Counted from the stretch's first letter, positions 32,674 to 41,361 are shown. The stretch: 42,501 nucleotides of DNA from Butyrivibrio sp. (GCA_022486625.1 JAKVKH010000032.1:1-42501), one strand, 5' to 3'. Notes: a model not told the origin generated them from the letters alone. Program-made: numbers and translations.

Positions 32674-33830
32674 ATATTTCCGTTTCTGACATAGACTCTG
32701 GGTACTCTCTTATTCAGATCACAGGACAGCTCATAGTTAAACCGGCCACTGAGATCTCCCAGTTCCTCTATTGTAATCTCTTCCTGACCGTCTTTTCCGA
32801 TCAATGTGACAACGTCGCCTTCCTGCACCTGCGGCAGATCCGAAATATCCACCATAAACTGATCCATGCAGACTCTTCCAAGAATTGGTGCCTTTTTTCC
32901 TCGGATCAACACATATCCTTTCCCTGAAAGTCCTCTCGGATATCCATCGCCGTAACCAACCGGTATCGTTGCAATTCTGCTTTCCCTCTGTGTTACAAAA
33001 GTCCCGCCATAGCTGACCGGAGTTCCTGCCGGTACATCCTTGACATACACGACATGACTGAAAAGAGACAGCACAGGGTTGATTTCCACTTTATCTCTGG
33101 AAACTTCATCCGAGGGCCACATACCGTACATGGTCACTCCTGCACGTACCATATCCATACTGGCCTCCGGCATATCAATGATGCTGGCGCTGTTTGCACA
33201 GTGCTGGATCGGAATATGGTATCCGGTTTCTGCTTCCACTTTTTTCAGGAATTCTGCAAACAGATTCTTTTTATGATGTGCATCAGAAAGGTCTGCCTCA
33301 TCCGCTCTCGCAAAATGGGTGAAAATTCCCTCCACTTCAAGGCCTTCCATGGAAAGTGCACTGCGGATAAACTCCACTCCGCTCTCATCAGGCTTTATAC
33401 CGATTCTGGACATTCCCGTATCTACGGCAATATGAATCTTCATTTTCTGACTGTCATCTGTGCGATGAGCCAGTACTGTTTCATTCAATTCTCTGAGCAT
33501 GTCATAACGGAAAACTGCCGGTCTGATCTGCTGCGCAAACATTCTTTCATATGCATAGGGGAAAGTATAGCCCAGAATCAGAACAGGTTTCTTAATCCCG
33601 CCGTCCCGAAGTTCAAAGGCTTCCTCTGCAGTTGCTGCCGCATATCCCCATACAAAGTCCTCCTGTTCGAGCATTTCTGCAATCGGAAGTGCTCCATATC
33701 CATAGCCATCCGTCTTGATCACCGCCATCATCCTGATATTCTGCGGTAATACGGCATGCATGTTCAGCATGTTCTGTCTGACTGTGTCCAGATCAATCCT
33801 GGCATAAACTCTTTCTTTATCTTCCAGCAT
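32667..33830 (-). CDS. alr: Alanine racemase
   Basis: PLP enzyme (387 residues) that interconverts L- and D-alanine for peptidoglycan synthesis. PLP lysine is Lys39 (AVIKTDGYGYG), catalytic Tyr274 lies in VSYGGTFV, and the segments HIAVDTGMSRIG and GRVCMDQFMVD are typical. Both domains are complete. It follows nnr by 27 bases, the common nnr-alr arrangement of Firmicutes, and is the last gene of the Rex-led operon. GGGGATG stands ~8 bases before the ATG. The 3' end meets the J-domain gene head-on with a 7-base overlap and no terminator between them. Confidence 0.97.
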   Translation of the reverse strand: MLEDKERVYARIDLDTVRQNMLNMHAVLPQNIRMMAVIKTDGYGYGALPIAEMLEQEDFVWGYAAATAEEAFELRDGGIKKPVLILGYTFPYAYERMFAQQIRPAVFRYDMLRELNETVLAHRTDDSQKMKIHIAVDTGMSRIGIKPDESGVEFIRSALSMEGLEVEGIFTHFARADEADLSDAHHKKNLFAEFLKKVEAETGYHIPIQHCANSASIIDMPEASMDMVRAGVTMYGMWPSDEVSRDKVEINPVLSLFSHVVYVKDVPAGTPVSYGGTFVTQRESRIATIPVGYGDGYPRGLSGKGYVLIRGKKAPILGRVCMDQFMVDISDLPQVQEGDVVTLIGKDGQEEITIEELGDLSGRFNYELSCDLNKRVPRVYVRNGNIQ

Positions 33831-33857
33831 TTATTTTCATCCCCATTTCTCAGATTC

Positions 33858-35438
33858 TTATTTTTCAGGTAACACCTGCTGCAGAGACTTCATTATATCC
33901 CCCGCCAGCATATAGTATTCACCATATTCTCTTGCCGCAAGATTACCTGCAAGGCCATGCAGATAACTTCCCATACAGGCAATCTTAAATGCGCTTTCTC
34001 CGCAGGCGCTGAGTGCCCCCAGAAGCCCCGTCAGCACATCACCGCTTCCCGCTGTCGCCATACCACTGTTGCCGCTGACATTGAGATAAATCTGACTGCT
34101 CTGCGCATCTGCAACTACAGTACGCGCATCCTTGCAGATTACGGTACATCTGTATTTTTCTGCCAGTACACGCGGCCACGTCAGAATATTCTTCTTGCAT
34201 TCCGAAACTGTACTTCCATAAAGCCGCGCAAATTCTGCCACATGAGGTGTTATAATCACCCATTTATCCGATGTCTGATATTCACGCAAAAGCTGTTGCA
34301 GGGATTCATCTTCCGCAATCAGATTCAATGCATCCGCATCCAGAATGATCGAGTGGGTATACTCTCTTAAAACCGTTTCCAGAAGACAATGCGCCACAGC
34401 ATCAGTTCCGATTCCCGGTCCGATACATAACGCGGAAGACCACTTCATGGCTTTTCTGAGTGCAGCACAGGTTCCTTCAAAATCTTCTTCCTCTGCATCA
34501 GTCGTATATGTATCAAGAAGCGCCTCCGGCAACATGGTCTGGATGGTTTCACGATTTTCTGCTGCCGTAAATATCCTTACCATTCCTGCACCGCTCCGGT
34601 AGCAGGTAGTTGCACATAAAGTACATGCACCGCTGATCTGACTGCTTCCGGCAATGATCAGTATTCTCCCGAATGTGGACTTATTGCCATAGGAAACTCT
34701 CTCCGGAAGAAGATCCGATACCTTTTCATCATACAGAAAGGCACCCGGCATTTTCTCCAGAAAACCTGCCTGTGTGATTCCTGCATCCTCCACATAGAGC
34801 TTGCCGGTATATTCACAGCCTGGATACATCACCTGTCCCACCTTGGCAAAATTAAAGGTAACCGTCATATCTGCATGTACTGCTGTTCCGCAGACCTGAC
34901 CATCATCTGCACTGATTCCGGACGGCATATCCACCGCGCACACAAGAAGGTCATCTTTATGTACTTTTTTGATGTTCTCGATCATTCCGACCGCCTGTGC
35001 ATATTCCTCTTCAAGCGGGCGGTTACATCCGATTCCGAACATTGCATCTACTATAATATCCCAGTCCATCTGGGATTTGTTTTCTCTTATATTGGAAAAA
35101 GTGTCGATCTGATATCCATACGCACGCACAATATCCATCTGCTGGCGCGCCAGCTGCGAATAAACATTTCCTTCCCCCACAGACATGAATGTCACCTGAT
35201 AGCCATGCTGAGTAAGAATTCTTCCGACTGCCACACCATCACCGCCATTATTGCCGTGACCAAAGGCGACCAGGGCACGTGGTGCCCTGGTCGTTTCATG
35301 ACACGTTTTCCATTCGCCGATTCTGGCAGCTACTGCAAGCGCTGCACGTTCCATTAATACCTTACTGTCCATGCCAAAGTGTTCCGATGTGTTCTGGTCG
35401 CATCTTCTCATCTCTGCAGATGTCACAACATATTGCAT
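33858..35438 (-). CDS. nnr: Bifunctional NAD(P)HX epimerase / ADP-dependent NAD(P)HX dehydratase
   Basis: Metabolite-repair enzyme (526 residues) that restores NADH and NADPH from their hydrated, damaged forms. The N-terminal YjeF_N epimerase half (about 1-215) has GHGNNGGDG (60-68) and VDMPSGISADDG. The C-terminal ribokinase-like dehydratase half (about 235-520) has FGRILIIAGSSQISGA, CIGPGIGTD and the catalytic NVSGNSGMATAGSGDVLTG. Both halves are intact. It follows the coiled-coil gene by 37 bases and precedes alr. The operon starts with rex, the NADH/NAD+ sensor, so NADH repair may be tied to redox control; that link is inference. Confidence 0.96.
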   Translation of the reverse strand: MQYVVTSAEMRRCDQNTSEHFGMDSKVLMERAALAVAARIGEWKTCHETTRAPRALVAFGHGNNGGDGVAVGRILTQHGYQVTFMSVGEGNVYSQLARQQMDIVRAYGYQIDTFSNIRENKSQMDWDIIVDAMFGIGCNRPLEEEYAQAVGMIENIKKVHKDDLLVCAVDMPSGISADDGQVCGTAVHADMTVTFNFAKVGQVMYPGCEYTGKLYVEDAGITQAGFLEKMPGAFLYDEKVSDLLPERVSYGNKSTFGRILIIAGSSQISGACTLCATTCYRSGAGMVRIFTAAENRETIQTMLPEALLDTYTTDAEEEDFEGTCAALRKAMKWSSALCIGPGIGTDAVAHCLLETVLREYTHSIILDADALNLIAEDESLQQLLREYQTSDKWVIITPHVAEFARLYGSTVSECKKNILTWPRVLAEKYRCTVICKDARTVVADAQSSQIYLNVSGNSGMATAGSGDVLTGLLGALSACGESAFKIACMGSYLHGLAGNLAAREYGEYYMLAGDIMKSLQQVLPEK

Positions 35439-35475
35439 AGTAACAGGCTCTCCTTAGTCTGGGCTGCCGGAAATT

Positions 35476-36138
35476 CTATTCCAGAATTCCCTTTCTGGAA
35501 GCACCGTTCGGTGTACGGATCGGGTGCTTCTTATCCGGATCATACTGCATGTCAAATATCTCAATTACTTCCGGGCCAAAAATCTGATGCATATAGGAAT
35601 AAAGATTGAAATTTTCAATTTCACCTTCCTGCTTATGCACAATCTCTTTTTTCAGCTGCATTCTGATTTCCTTAAGCCAGGAATCAATCCGGTCAATTTC
35701 CGCCGTATTGGCATGCATTTTCTCATAACATACATCCATTGTAGCCAGCATCAGCTGATAATTCAGCTGATAAATGTTCCTTGGAAGCTCCAGCATTTCA
35801 TCTTCCTGTGCTTCCAGCTTCTCATTGCACTCACCAATCAGTCGCGTATGGTCATTGAGTTCCTGATCTGCCGAAGACCCGGGTCCCTCCTGGCTCAGCT
35901 GATCACGCAGCCCTATAATCTCTCCCATCAGCTTGCGCTTAAGTCTTTTGATCTCCTTGGATTTCTCTCTCAACTCGCTCTGTCTGTCCAGGAGTCCCTG
36001 CAGCTGCTGCGCCATCTCTTTCACTTCCGGTGACATGCCTTCTTCACCAAACAGGAGTTGCCATTTCTGATCCATTGTCAGGATGGGTATATCCTTTCCC
36101 TCTAGTGCAGGGATATAAACTTCCTCTTCTCTGGACAT
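35476..36138 (-). CDS. Hypothetical coiled-coil protein in the rex-nnr operon
   Basis: Cytoplasmic protein of 220 residues without a recognised domain. It has an N-terminal segment (PALEGKDIPILTMDQKWQLLF), a long, highly charged helical middle (about 38-175, with LREKSKEIKRLKRKLMGEI and CNEKLEAQEDEMLEL) likely to form coiled coils, and a C-terminal part (NFNLYSYMHQIFGPEVIEIF). No signal or membrane segment is seen. The start at 36138 (MSREEEVYIP) is chosen because GAGG stands 6 bases upstream; a longer frame to 36183 lacks a site and overlaps rex. It starts 10 bases after the rex stop and 37 bases before nnr, so it is co-transcribed with both. Function unknown. Confidence 0.8.
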   Translation of the reverse strand: MSREEEVYIPALEGKDIPILTMDQKWQLLFGEEGMSPEVKEMAQQLQGLLDRQSELREKSKEIKRLKRKLMGEIIGLRDQLSQEGPGSSADQELNDHTRLIGECNEKLEAQEDEMLELPRNIYQLNYQLMLATMDVCYEKMHANTAEIDRIDSWLKEIRMQLKKEIVHKQEGEIENFNLYSYMHQIFGPEVIEIFDMQYDPDKKHPIRTPNGASRKGILE

Positions 36139-36148
36139 ATTCCGCCTC

Positions 36149-36817
36149 TTATGAACCCGTCTTACCGTTTCCGGTTCTGCCATGCTTTTTTTCGTATCTG
36201 GTTATATTATAGGACAATTTCATCAGGCTGTCAGACAAATGTACATTTTCCACCTGAACATTTTCAGGCACATCCAGATCCACATGCGCAAAATTCCAGA
36301 TCGCCTTGATCCCGCAGTCAACCAGACGCTGTGCCATCGGAACCGCCTGATCCTTGGGAATGGTAAGTACTGCAATATCAATATTATTGGTACGTACAAA
36401 GTTTTCAATTTCTTCCGTCGGCCGCACTTCTACCCCTCGGATTTTCATGCCGTAAAGCTCCGGATTACAGTCAAATGCCCCCTTAAACACAAAGCCCCTT
36501 CTGTTGAAATTGGTATAATTGGTCAGTGCCTGTCCAAGATTGCCAACACCAATAATAATCAGCTGATGCATCTGATCTATTCCCAGAATCTTACTGATTT
36601 CATCATACAGATATTCTACATTATATCCATACCCCTGCTGTCCGAATCCGCCAAAATTATTGAAATCCTGCCTGATCTGTGAAGCAGTCACTTTCATGAT
36701 ATCACTCAACTCCTGTGAGGATATTCTTTCAATGCCACGTTCTTTCAATTCTCCAAGATATCTGAAATAGCGGGGCAGGCGGCTTATCACAGCCTGAGAG
36801 ATTTCCTTTTCTTCCAT
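36149..36817 (-). CDS. rex: Redox-sensing transcriptional repressor Rex
   Basis: DNA-binding repressor (222 residues) that leaves its operator when NADH binds, controlling fermentation and NADH-using genes. The N-terminal winged helix (SQAVISRLPRYFRYLGELK, then ITASQIRQDF-like TASQIRQDFNNFGGFGQQG) and the Rossmann site IIIGVGNLGQAL are typical, and the C-terminal domain-swap helix follows. The start at 36817 (MEEKEISQAV) is chosen from family length and an AGGAGG site upstream; the frame is open 27 codons further, through the promoter. A near-consensus promoter and a Rex-box-like repeat lie directly upstream, indicating autoregulation. Confidence 0.97.
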   Translation of the reverse strand: MEEKEISQAVISRLPRYFRYLGELKERGIERISSQELSDIMKVTASQIRQDFNNFGGFGQQGYGYNVEYLYDEISKILGIDQMHQLIIIGVGNLGQALTNYTNFNRRGFVFKGAFDCNPELYGMKIRGVEVRPTEEIENFVRTNNIDIAVLTIPKDQAVPMAQRLVDCGIKAIWNFAHVDLDVPENVQVENVHLSDSLMKLSYNITRYEKKHGRTGNGKTGS

Positions 36818-36848
36818 AAAAACAGATCCTCCTGTACCCACAATATGA

Positions 36849-36866
36849 TTGTTAATAATTCTACAA
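36849..36866 (-). promoter_or_regulatory. rex: Rex-box-like operator at the rex start site
   Basis: The 18-base element reads TTGTTAA-TAAT-TCTACAA, an inverted repeat with two mismatches to the clostridial Rex consensus TTGTTAA-N4-TTAACAA known from comparative studies. It overlaps the predicted transcription start (~36863), so bound Rex would block initiation of rex, the coiled-coil gene, nnr and alr. Confidence 0.75.
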
Positions 36867-36869
36867 GCA

Positions 36870-36898
36870 ATTATAAAGTTATGTGAAATTAATGTCAA
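36870..36898 (-). promoter_or_regulatory. Consensus promoter of the rex-nnr-alr operon
   Basis: On the minus strand TTGACA (36893-36898) and TATAAT (36870-36875) are exactly 17 bases apart, a perfect sigma-A match. The start would be near 36863, about 46 bases before the rex ATG. Confidence 0.88.
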
Positions 36899-36912
36899 AT
36901 CATACTTTTATC

Positions 36913-36959
36913 AAAAAAGCCATATCTTTCTGCCTTGATATTGCTGCAGAAGATATGGC
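36913..36959 (-). terminator. Intrinsic terminator of the PhoB/PhoR-like operon
   Basis: On the minus strand GCCATATCTTCTGC (36946-36959) pairs with GCAGAAAGATATGGC (36919-36933), with one bulged base, followed by six U (36913-36918). It starts 8 bases after the kinase stop and separates this operon from rex. Confidence 0.9.
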
Positions 36960-36966
36960 CCTTCCT

Positions 36967-38301
36967 TTACTCTTTTTCTTCGGCAGAAGGAAAGATCACT
37001 CTGATCCTTGTTCCTTTTCCAGCCTCACTCTCCAGCTGAATTTCTGCCTGATGCTGATTGGCAATGTGCTTTACAATGGCAAGTCCGAGTCCTGTTCCTC
37101 CGGTTCGCTTGGATCTGCTCTTATCGACCCGATAGAACCGTTCAAAGACTCTTTCCTGATGTTCCTTCGGAATTCCGATTCCCGTATCCCTGACTTCAAG
37201 AACCGTATGTCCGTCCTGTGGTGATACGGTAACATCCACACTTCCGTTTTTATTGTTATAGCGAATGGCATTATCCGTCAGATTATAGATCAGTTCTTCC
37301 ATCATCATCCGGTTCGCATGCACCATGCTGTCCTGACCATGGAGCATCAACTGTATCTCATGGCGCTGTGCACTGATCTGAAGCGTTCCGATCACATTCT
37401 GCGCAATCTGATACAGATTAATATCTGCCATTTCCGGTGCTTCCTGCGCCACATCCATTTCGGAAAGCCGCAGTGTATCATTAATAAGTGTCAGCAGCCT
37501 GTTGGCATTTCTGTGAATTTCTCCTGCAAAACGCTGCGTATCCTGTTCATTTGCCATTCCGTTCCCAATCAGCTCTGAATAACCTGATATGGAGGTCAGC
37601 GGCGTCTTAAGCTCATGCGAAACATTTGCAGTAAATTCCTGGCGCATGGACGCATTTTTTTTCAGATCTTCATGCTGCTTGACAATAATATCAATAAAGG
37701 GTTGTAATTCCCTGTACGTTTTCTGTTTTCCCAACTGATCCATATTTCTGGCCAGCTGTTCAACAGGTGCCACAATGCTCTTGGTCAGAAAATGGGTCAG
37801 CAGCATCGCCACCGCCATCAGTGTAATGGTGATCACAAGTACCAGCGGAATAATATTTCTGTAGAGGCTCCAGATACTTCCTGCCTCCTTGGCTACACGC
37901 AGTACACAGCCATTTTTCAGAAGAACGGCATAATAAAAACTATTTTTATTCAGTGTTGCCGACTGCCGGATTGCCTTGCCTTCTCCCTTTGCAAATGCCG
38001 CTTCCACCTCCGGACGGTTTCCATGATTGTCCATATCAATCACATTGGCTTCATTATCATATACAACAGTTCCATCCCTGGAAATCAGCGTAATCCGCAG
38101 ATTCCGGTTATTGGAATCATAACTGATATGATCCACATCATCAAAAACGCTGGTTCCCTCAAGCACACGTGCGCTGGTCTGCAGATTACCCATAACTTCC
38201 TTCTGAAAAGCTTCATAAAAAACCCCTGTCAGGATCAGAACAGTTGCTGCTATTGCCAATACAGTCAGAAGTATAAACTGAATATTGATTTTTCTTTTCA
38301 T
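36967..38301 (-). CDS. PhoR-like sensor histidine kinase
   Basis: Membrane kinase of 444 residues. It has TM1 (about 5-28), an extracytoplasmic region of ~115 residues (with LRITLISRDGTVVYDNEA, a PhoR/WalK-type sensor pattern), TM2 (about 149-172), a HAMP-like linker, HisKA with His229 (TANVSHELKTPL), and HATPase with N-box (IYNLTDNAIRYN) and G-boxes (GTGLGLAIVKH). All motifs are intact. The start at 38301 (MKRKINIQF) lies 22 bases after the regulator stop, with AAGGAG upstream; a longer frame overlaps the regulator. The DNA upstream of the pair has Pho-box-like repeats, supporting a PhoR identity, but no phosphate transport genes are in the window. Confidence 0.92.
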   Translation of the reverse strand: MKRKINIQFILLTVLAIAATVLILTGVFYEAFQKEVMGNLQTSARVLEGTSVFDDVDHISYDSNNRNLRITLISRDGTVVYDNEANVIDMDNHGNRPEVEAAFAKGEGKAIRQSATLNKNSFYYAVLLKNGCVLRVAKEAGSIWSLYRNIIPLVLVITITLMAVAMLLTHFLTKSIVAPVEQLARNMDQLGKQKTYRELQPFIDIIVKQHEDLKKNASMRQEFTANVSHELKTPLTSISGYSELIGNGMANEQDTQRFAGEIHRNANRLLTLINDTLRLSEMDVAQEAPEMADINLYQIAQNVIGTLQISAQRHEIQLMLHGQDSMVHANRMMMEELIYNLTDNAIRYNNKNGSVDVTVSPQDGHTVLEVRDTGIGIPKEHQERVFERFYRVDKSRSKRTGGTGLGLAIVKHIANQHQAEIQLESEAGKGTRIRVIFPSAEEKE

Positions 38302-38323
38302 CCGTCTGTGCGGCTCCTTCCTG

Positions 38324-38998
38324 TTATTCCATCTGATAGCCAACATTCCTGACGGTTCTGATGTGATTTCCCTGCTCGCCGAGTTTCTGTCTCAGCGTCT
38401 TGATATGCATATCAAGCGTACGCGATTCTCCCTCAAAATCTGTTCCCCAGATTTTTTCCATAATCAGACTCCTGCTGAGTACATTACCCGCATTGGCCAT
38501 CAGAAGTCTCAGGAGTTCAAATTCCTTATATGTCAGCTCACAGAGTTCTTCTCCTGCATATACCGTTCTTTTATCCGCATCAAGCCGAATATCACCATAG
38601 GTCAGTACTGACTCTTCCATCAGACTCTGGGATCTGCGCAAAAGTGCCTTTACCCTTGAAATCAGCTCCATGACACCAAAAGGCTTGGCCAGATAATCGT
38701 CTGCACCGATATCAAGACCTTTTACCTTATCAAGCTCGCTTGTTTTGGCAGTTACAAGCATGATCGGCACTCTTGCCGTTCTGAAATTGTGTCTGAGTTT
38801 CCCCACAATCTCCAGTCCGTCTTCATCCGGCAGCATGATATCGAGCAGCACCAGATCCGGTGTCTTCTCTTCAATTGCGGCAAAAAAGGTTCTGGCATCT
38901 CCAAAACACTCAGTCGTATAGCCGGAATTTTTAAGCGCATAGCTTTCTATTTCACAGATATTCCTGTCATCTTCCACAATATAAATCATTGAACTCAT
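38324..38998 (-). CDS. PhoB/PhoP-like response regulator
   Basis: OmpR-family regulator of 224 residues. The receiver has the acidic pair in IYIVEDD, phospho-acceptor Asp52 (LVLLDIMLPDEDG), the switch Thr in LVTAKTSE, and Lys in AKPFGVME. The winged helix at the C terminus is intact (LTYKEFELLRLLM, then RTLDMHIKTLRQKLG). The start at 38998 (MSSMIYIVEDD) follows GAGGGAG; the frame is open 26 codons further but with a non-homologous extension. It is the first gene of the pair. Three 11-bp-spaced hexamers upstream resemble binding sites for this kind of regulator, suggesting autoregulation. Confidence 0.93.
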   Translation of the reverse strand: MSSMIYIVEDDRNICEIESYALKNSGYTTECFGDARTFFAAIEEKTPDLVLLDIMLPDEDGLEIVGKLRHNFRTARVPIMLVTAKTSELDKVKGLDIGADDYLAKPFGVMELISRVKALLRRSQSLMEESVLTYGDIRLDADKRTVYAGEELCELTYKEFELLRLLMANAGNVLSRSLIMEKIWGTDFEGESRTLDMHIKTLRQKLGEQGNHIRTVRNVGYQME

Positions 38999-39122
38999 CG
39001 CTTTCCAGCTCCCTCTGATTGATATTCTGCATGCAGGAGTCGTTTTTATTGTAAATGAAACAACCTGCTGCATCAAGTTCCGATCATATGTATTTTATTT
39101 ATTCTTATCCTAGCTGATCCCA

Positions 39123-39150
39123 ATTTTACCTGATACCACAAATACGTCAA
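39123..39150 (-). promoter_or_regulatory. Possible promoter of the PhoB/PhoR-like operon
   Basis: On the minus strand TTGACG (39145-39150) and TAAAAT (39123-39128) are 16 bases apart, about 125 bases before the regulator start. The -35 hexamer is also the last of the three phased hexamers, an arrangement known for activated Pho promoters. Confidence 0.5.
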
Positions 39151-39172
39151 ATTAATGTAAATTCCATGTAAA
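39145..39172 (-). promoter_or_regulatory. Pho-box-like phased hexamers
   Basis: On the minus strand TTTACA (39167-39172), TTTACA (39156-39161) and TTGACG (39145-39150) recur at exactly 11-base steps, each followed by a 5-base spacer. This matches the layout of PhoP/PhoB boxes (TT-A-ACA hexamers with 5-base gaps). No fourth copy is seen on either side. Confidence 0.62.
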
Positions 39173-39221
39173 TTGCCACATTCATAATATGTACACTCAT
39201 ACTTTTTAAACTGCCGGACTC

Positions 39222-39250
39222 TTGCAAGACGGCTGCTGAAAGTGTATGAT
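39222..39250 (+). promoter_or_regulatory. Promoter of the ABC-F gene
   Basis: TTGCAA (39222-39227) and TATGAT (39245-39250) are 17 bases apart, giving a start near 39257 and a leader of ~47 bases. This start excludes the in-frame ATG at 39256 as initiation codon. The leader is too short for a typical antibiotic-responsive attenuator. Confidence 0.65.
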
Positions 39251-39303
39251 GCGACATGAATGGAAAAATGAAAAATCATATTATCATCAGAAAGGAATTT
39301 TTT

Positions 39304-41361
39304 ATGATCCTGTCCTGTCACGACATCTGTAAATCCTTCGACGGCAAGGATATTCTGCAGAACGTATCATTTCATATAGAAAATAATGAAAAGGCTGCCA
39401 TTGTCGGAATCAATGGCGCCGGAAAAACCACCCTGCTGAAACTCATCATCGGTGAACTGTCAGCAGATTCCGGTGAAATTACTTTTGCACGGGATACCAC
39501 TTTCGGCTATCTGGCTCAAAATCAGAACATCGACAGTTCTCATACCATTTATGAAGAACTGAAGGAAGTTAAAAGAGAGACCATAAACCTTGAAGAAAAG
39601 ATCCGCTCTGCCGAAGAACAGATGAAGGTATTAAAGGGTGATGAACTGAACCGTCTGATGGACGACTATGCGACAATGACACACCGCTTCCAGCTGATTG
39701 ACGGCTACGCATGGAAAAGTGAGGTTACCGGCGTTGCCAAGGGTCTTGGCTTTGTAGAAGAAGAATTTGACAAGCAGATCTCCACTCTTTCAGGCGGTCA
39801 GAAAACACGGGTGGCACTCGGCAAGCTTCTTCTGCAGAATCCGAATCTGATCATCCTCGATGAGCCGACGAACCATCTGGATATGAATTCCATCCGCTGG
39901 CTGGAAAATTATCTTCTGAATTACAAAGGCGCAGTACTGATTGTCTCCCACGACCGTTATTTTCTGGATCGAATTGCCGGCAGGATCATTGAAATTGATC
40001 AGGGCAGATCCAACGTATTCAGCGGCAATTACACCTTCTATGCAAGTGAAAAGGAACGTCAGAGAGCAGTTGCCTGGCATACCTATATCAGTCAGCAACA
40101 GGAAATCCGTCATCAGAAAGAGGTCATCGCCAAGCTCAAGTCCTTCAACCGTGAAAAGTCCATCAAACGTGCGGAGAGCCGGGAAAAAATGCTGGACAAA
40201 ATCGAAGTTCTGGATAAGCCGGCAGAAATCCGTGATGACATGCATATTACACTGACCCCCTCCTGCATCAGCGGAAACGATGTGCTTCATGTCGAAGATC
40301 TTGGAAAGTCCTTTGGCGATGCCACACTGTTCCGTGATATTTCCTTTGATATCAGAAGAGGCGAACGTGTCGCCATTATCGGCGACAACGGCACCGGCAA
40401 GACCACCATGCTGAAAATCATCAACCAGCTCCTGCCCGCTGATACAGGCAAAATTGTCCTTGGGACAAAGGTTGCGATCGGATATTATGATCAGGAGCAC
40501 CATGTTCTTCATGATGACAAAAATCTGTTTGAAGAAATTTCGGATGATTATCCGACACTGAACAATACACAGATCAGAAATACACTGGCTGCATTCCTGT
40601 TTACCGGAGACGATGTCTACAAGAGAATCGGAGATTTAAGCGGTGGTGAAAAGGGGCGTATGTCTCTGGCCAAACTGATGCTCTCCGAAGCCAACTTCCT
40701 GCTGCTTGATGAGCCGACAAACCATCTGGACATCACCAGCAAGGAAGTTCTGGAAAGCGCCCTGTGCGGCTATGAAGGAACCGTTCTGTATGTCAGTCAC
40801 GATCGTTATTTTATCAACCGGACAGCTACAAGAATTCTGGATCTGACACATGGTATGCTGGTAAACTATATCGGCAACTATGACTACTACCTTGAACATC
40901 AGCCGCAGACCATGGAGCGGCTCCTTGCAGAAGGTGCTGCCGCTTCCCCTTCTTCCGTTCCTGCTGCCAACAGTTTCCAGTATGGTACTTCGCAGGATGC
41001 GCTGACACCGGCAGGTGCTTTTGCAGGTACCTCTTCTCCTGCAGAAGGAAGCAGTTCGCCGCATCCCACATCTGCCCCGGCAGTTTCTGCCGCTGCTTCC
41101 GCTGTAGCTTCCTCCGGTCAGTCAGACTGGAAAGCCCAGAAGGAAGAACAGGCCAGAAAACGGAAACAGGAAAATGCCCTGAAAAAATGTGAAGACCAGA
41201 TTGCTGAACTTGAAGCCCGCATGAATGAAATCAACGGAGAAATGTCAAAACCTGAAATTGCAACAGATCTGTCAAAGCTCAGAACGCTTTCTGATGAACA
41301 GACTATGCTGCAGGCACAGCTCGACACACTGTATGATGAATGGGCTGAACTTTCCTCATAA
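39304..41361 (+). CDS. ABC-F family ATPase (YdiF-like)
   Basis: Soluble translation-type ABC protein of 685 residues with two nucleotide-binding domains and no membrane part. Domain 1 has Walker A GINGAGKTT (35-43), LSGGQKTRVALGK and LIILDEPTNHLD. The inter-domain arm follows. Domain 2 has GDNGTGKTT, LSGGEKGRMSLAK and LLLDEPTNHLD. The protein ends with a long Ala/Ser/Pro-rich linker (about 540-610) and a C-terminal coiled coil (about 620-680) as in Uup/YdiF. AAGGA stands 7 bases before the ATG at 39304. ABC-F proteins act on the ribosome; resistance versus housekeeping cannot be decided from sequence. In B. subtilis ydiF also neighbours rex, which supports a housekeeping member. A mobile element begins just behind its stop. 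Confidence 0.93.
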   Translation: MILSCHDICKSFDGKDILQNVSFHIENNEKAAIVGINGAGKTTLLKLIIGELSADSGEITFARDTTFGYLAQNQNIDSSHTIYEELKEVKRETINLEEKIRSAEEQMKVLKGDELNRLMDDYATMTHRFQLIDGYAWKSEVTGVAKGLGFVEEEFDKQISTLSGGQKTRVALGKLLLQNPNLIILDEPTNHLDMNSIRWLENYLLNYKGAVLIVSHDRYFLDRIAGRIIEIDQGRSNVFSGNYTFYASEKERQRAVAWHTYISQQQEIRHQKEVIAKLKSFNREKSIKRAESREKMLDKIEVLDKPAEIRDDMHITLTPSCISGNDVLHVEDLGKSFGDATLFRDISFDIRRGERVAIIGDNGTGKTTMLKIINQLLPADTGKIVLGTKVAIGYYDQEHHVLHDDKNLFEEISDDYPTLNNTQIRNTLAAFLFTGDDVYKRIGDLSGGEKGRMSLAKLMLSEANFLLLDEPTNHLDITSKEVLESALCGYEGTVLYVSHDRYFINRTATRILDLTHGMLVNYIGNYDYYLEHQPQTMERLLAEGAAASPSSVPAANSFQYGTSQDALTPAGAFAGTSSPAEGSSSPHPTSAPAVSAAASAVASSGQSDWKAQKEEQARKRKQENALKKCEDQIAELEARMNEINGEMSKPEIATDLSKLRTLSDEQTMLQAQLDTLYDEWAELSS

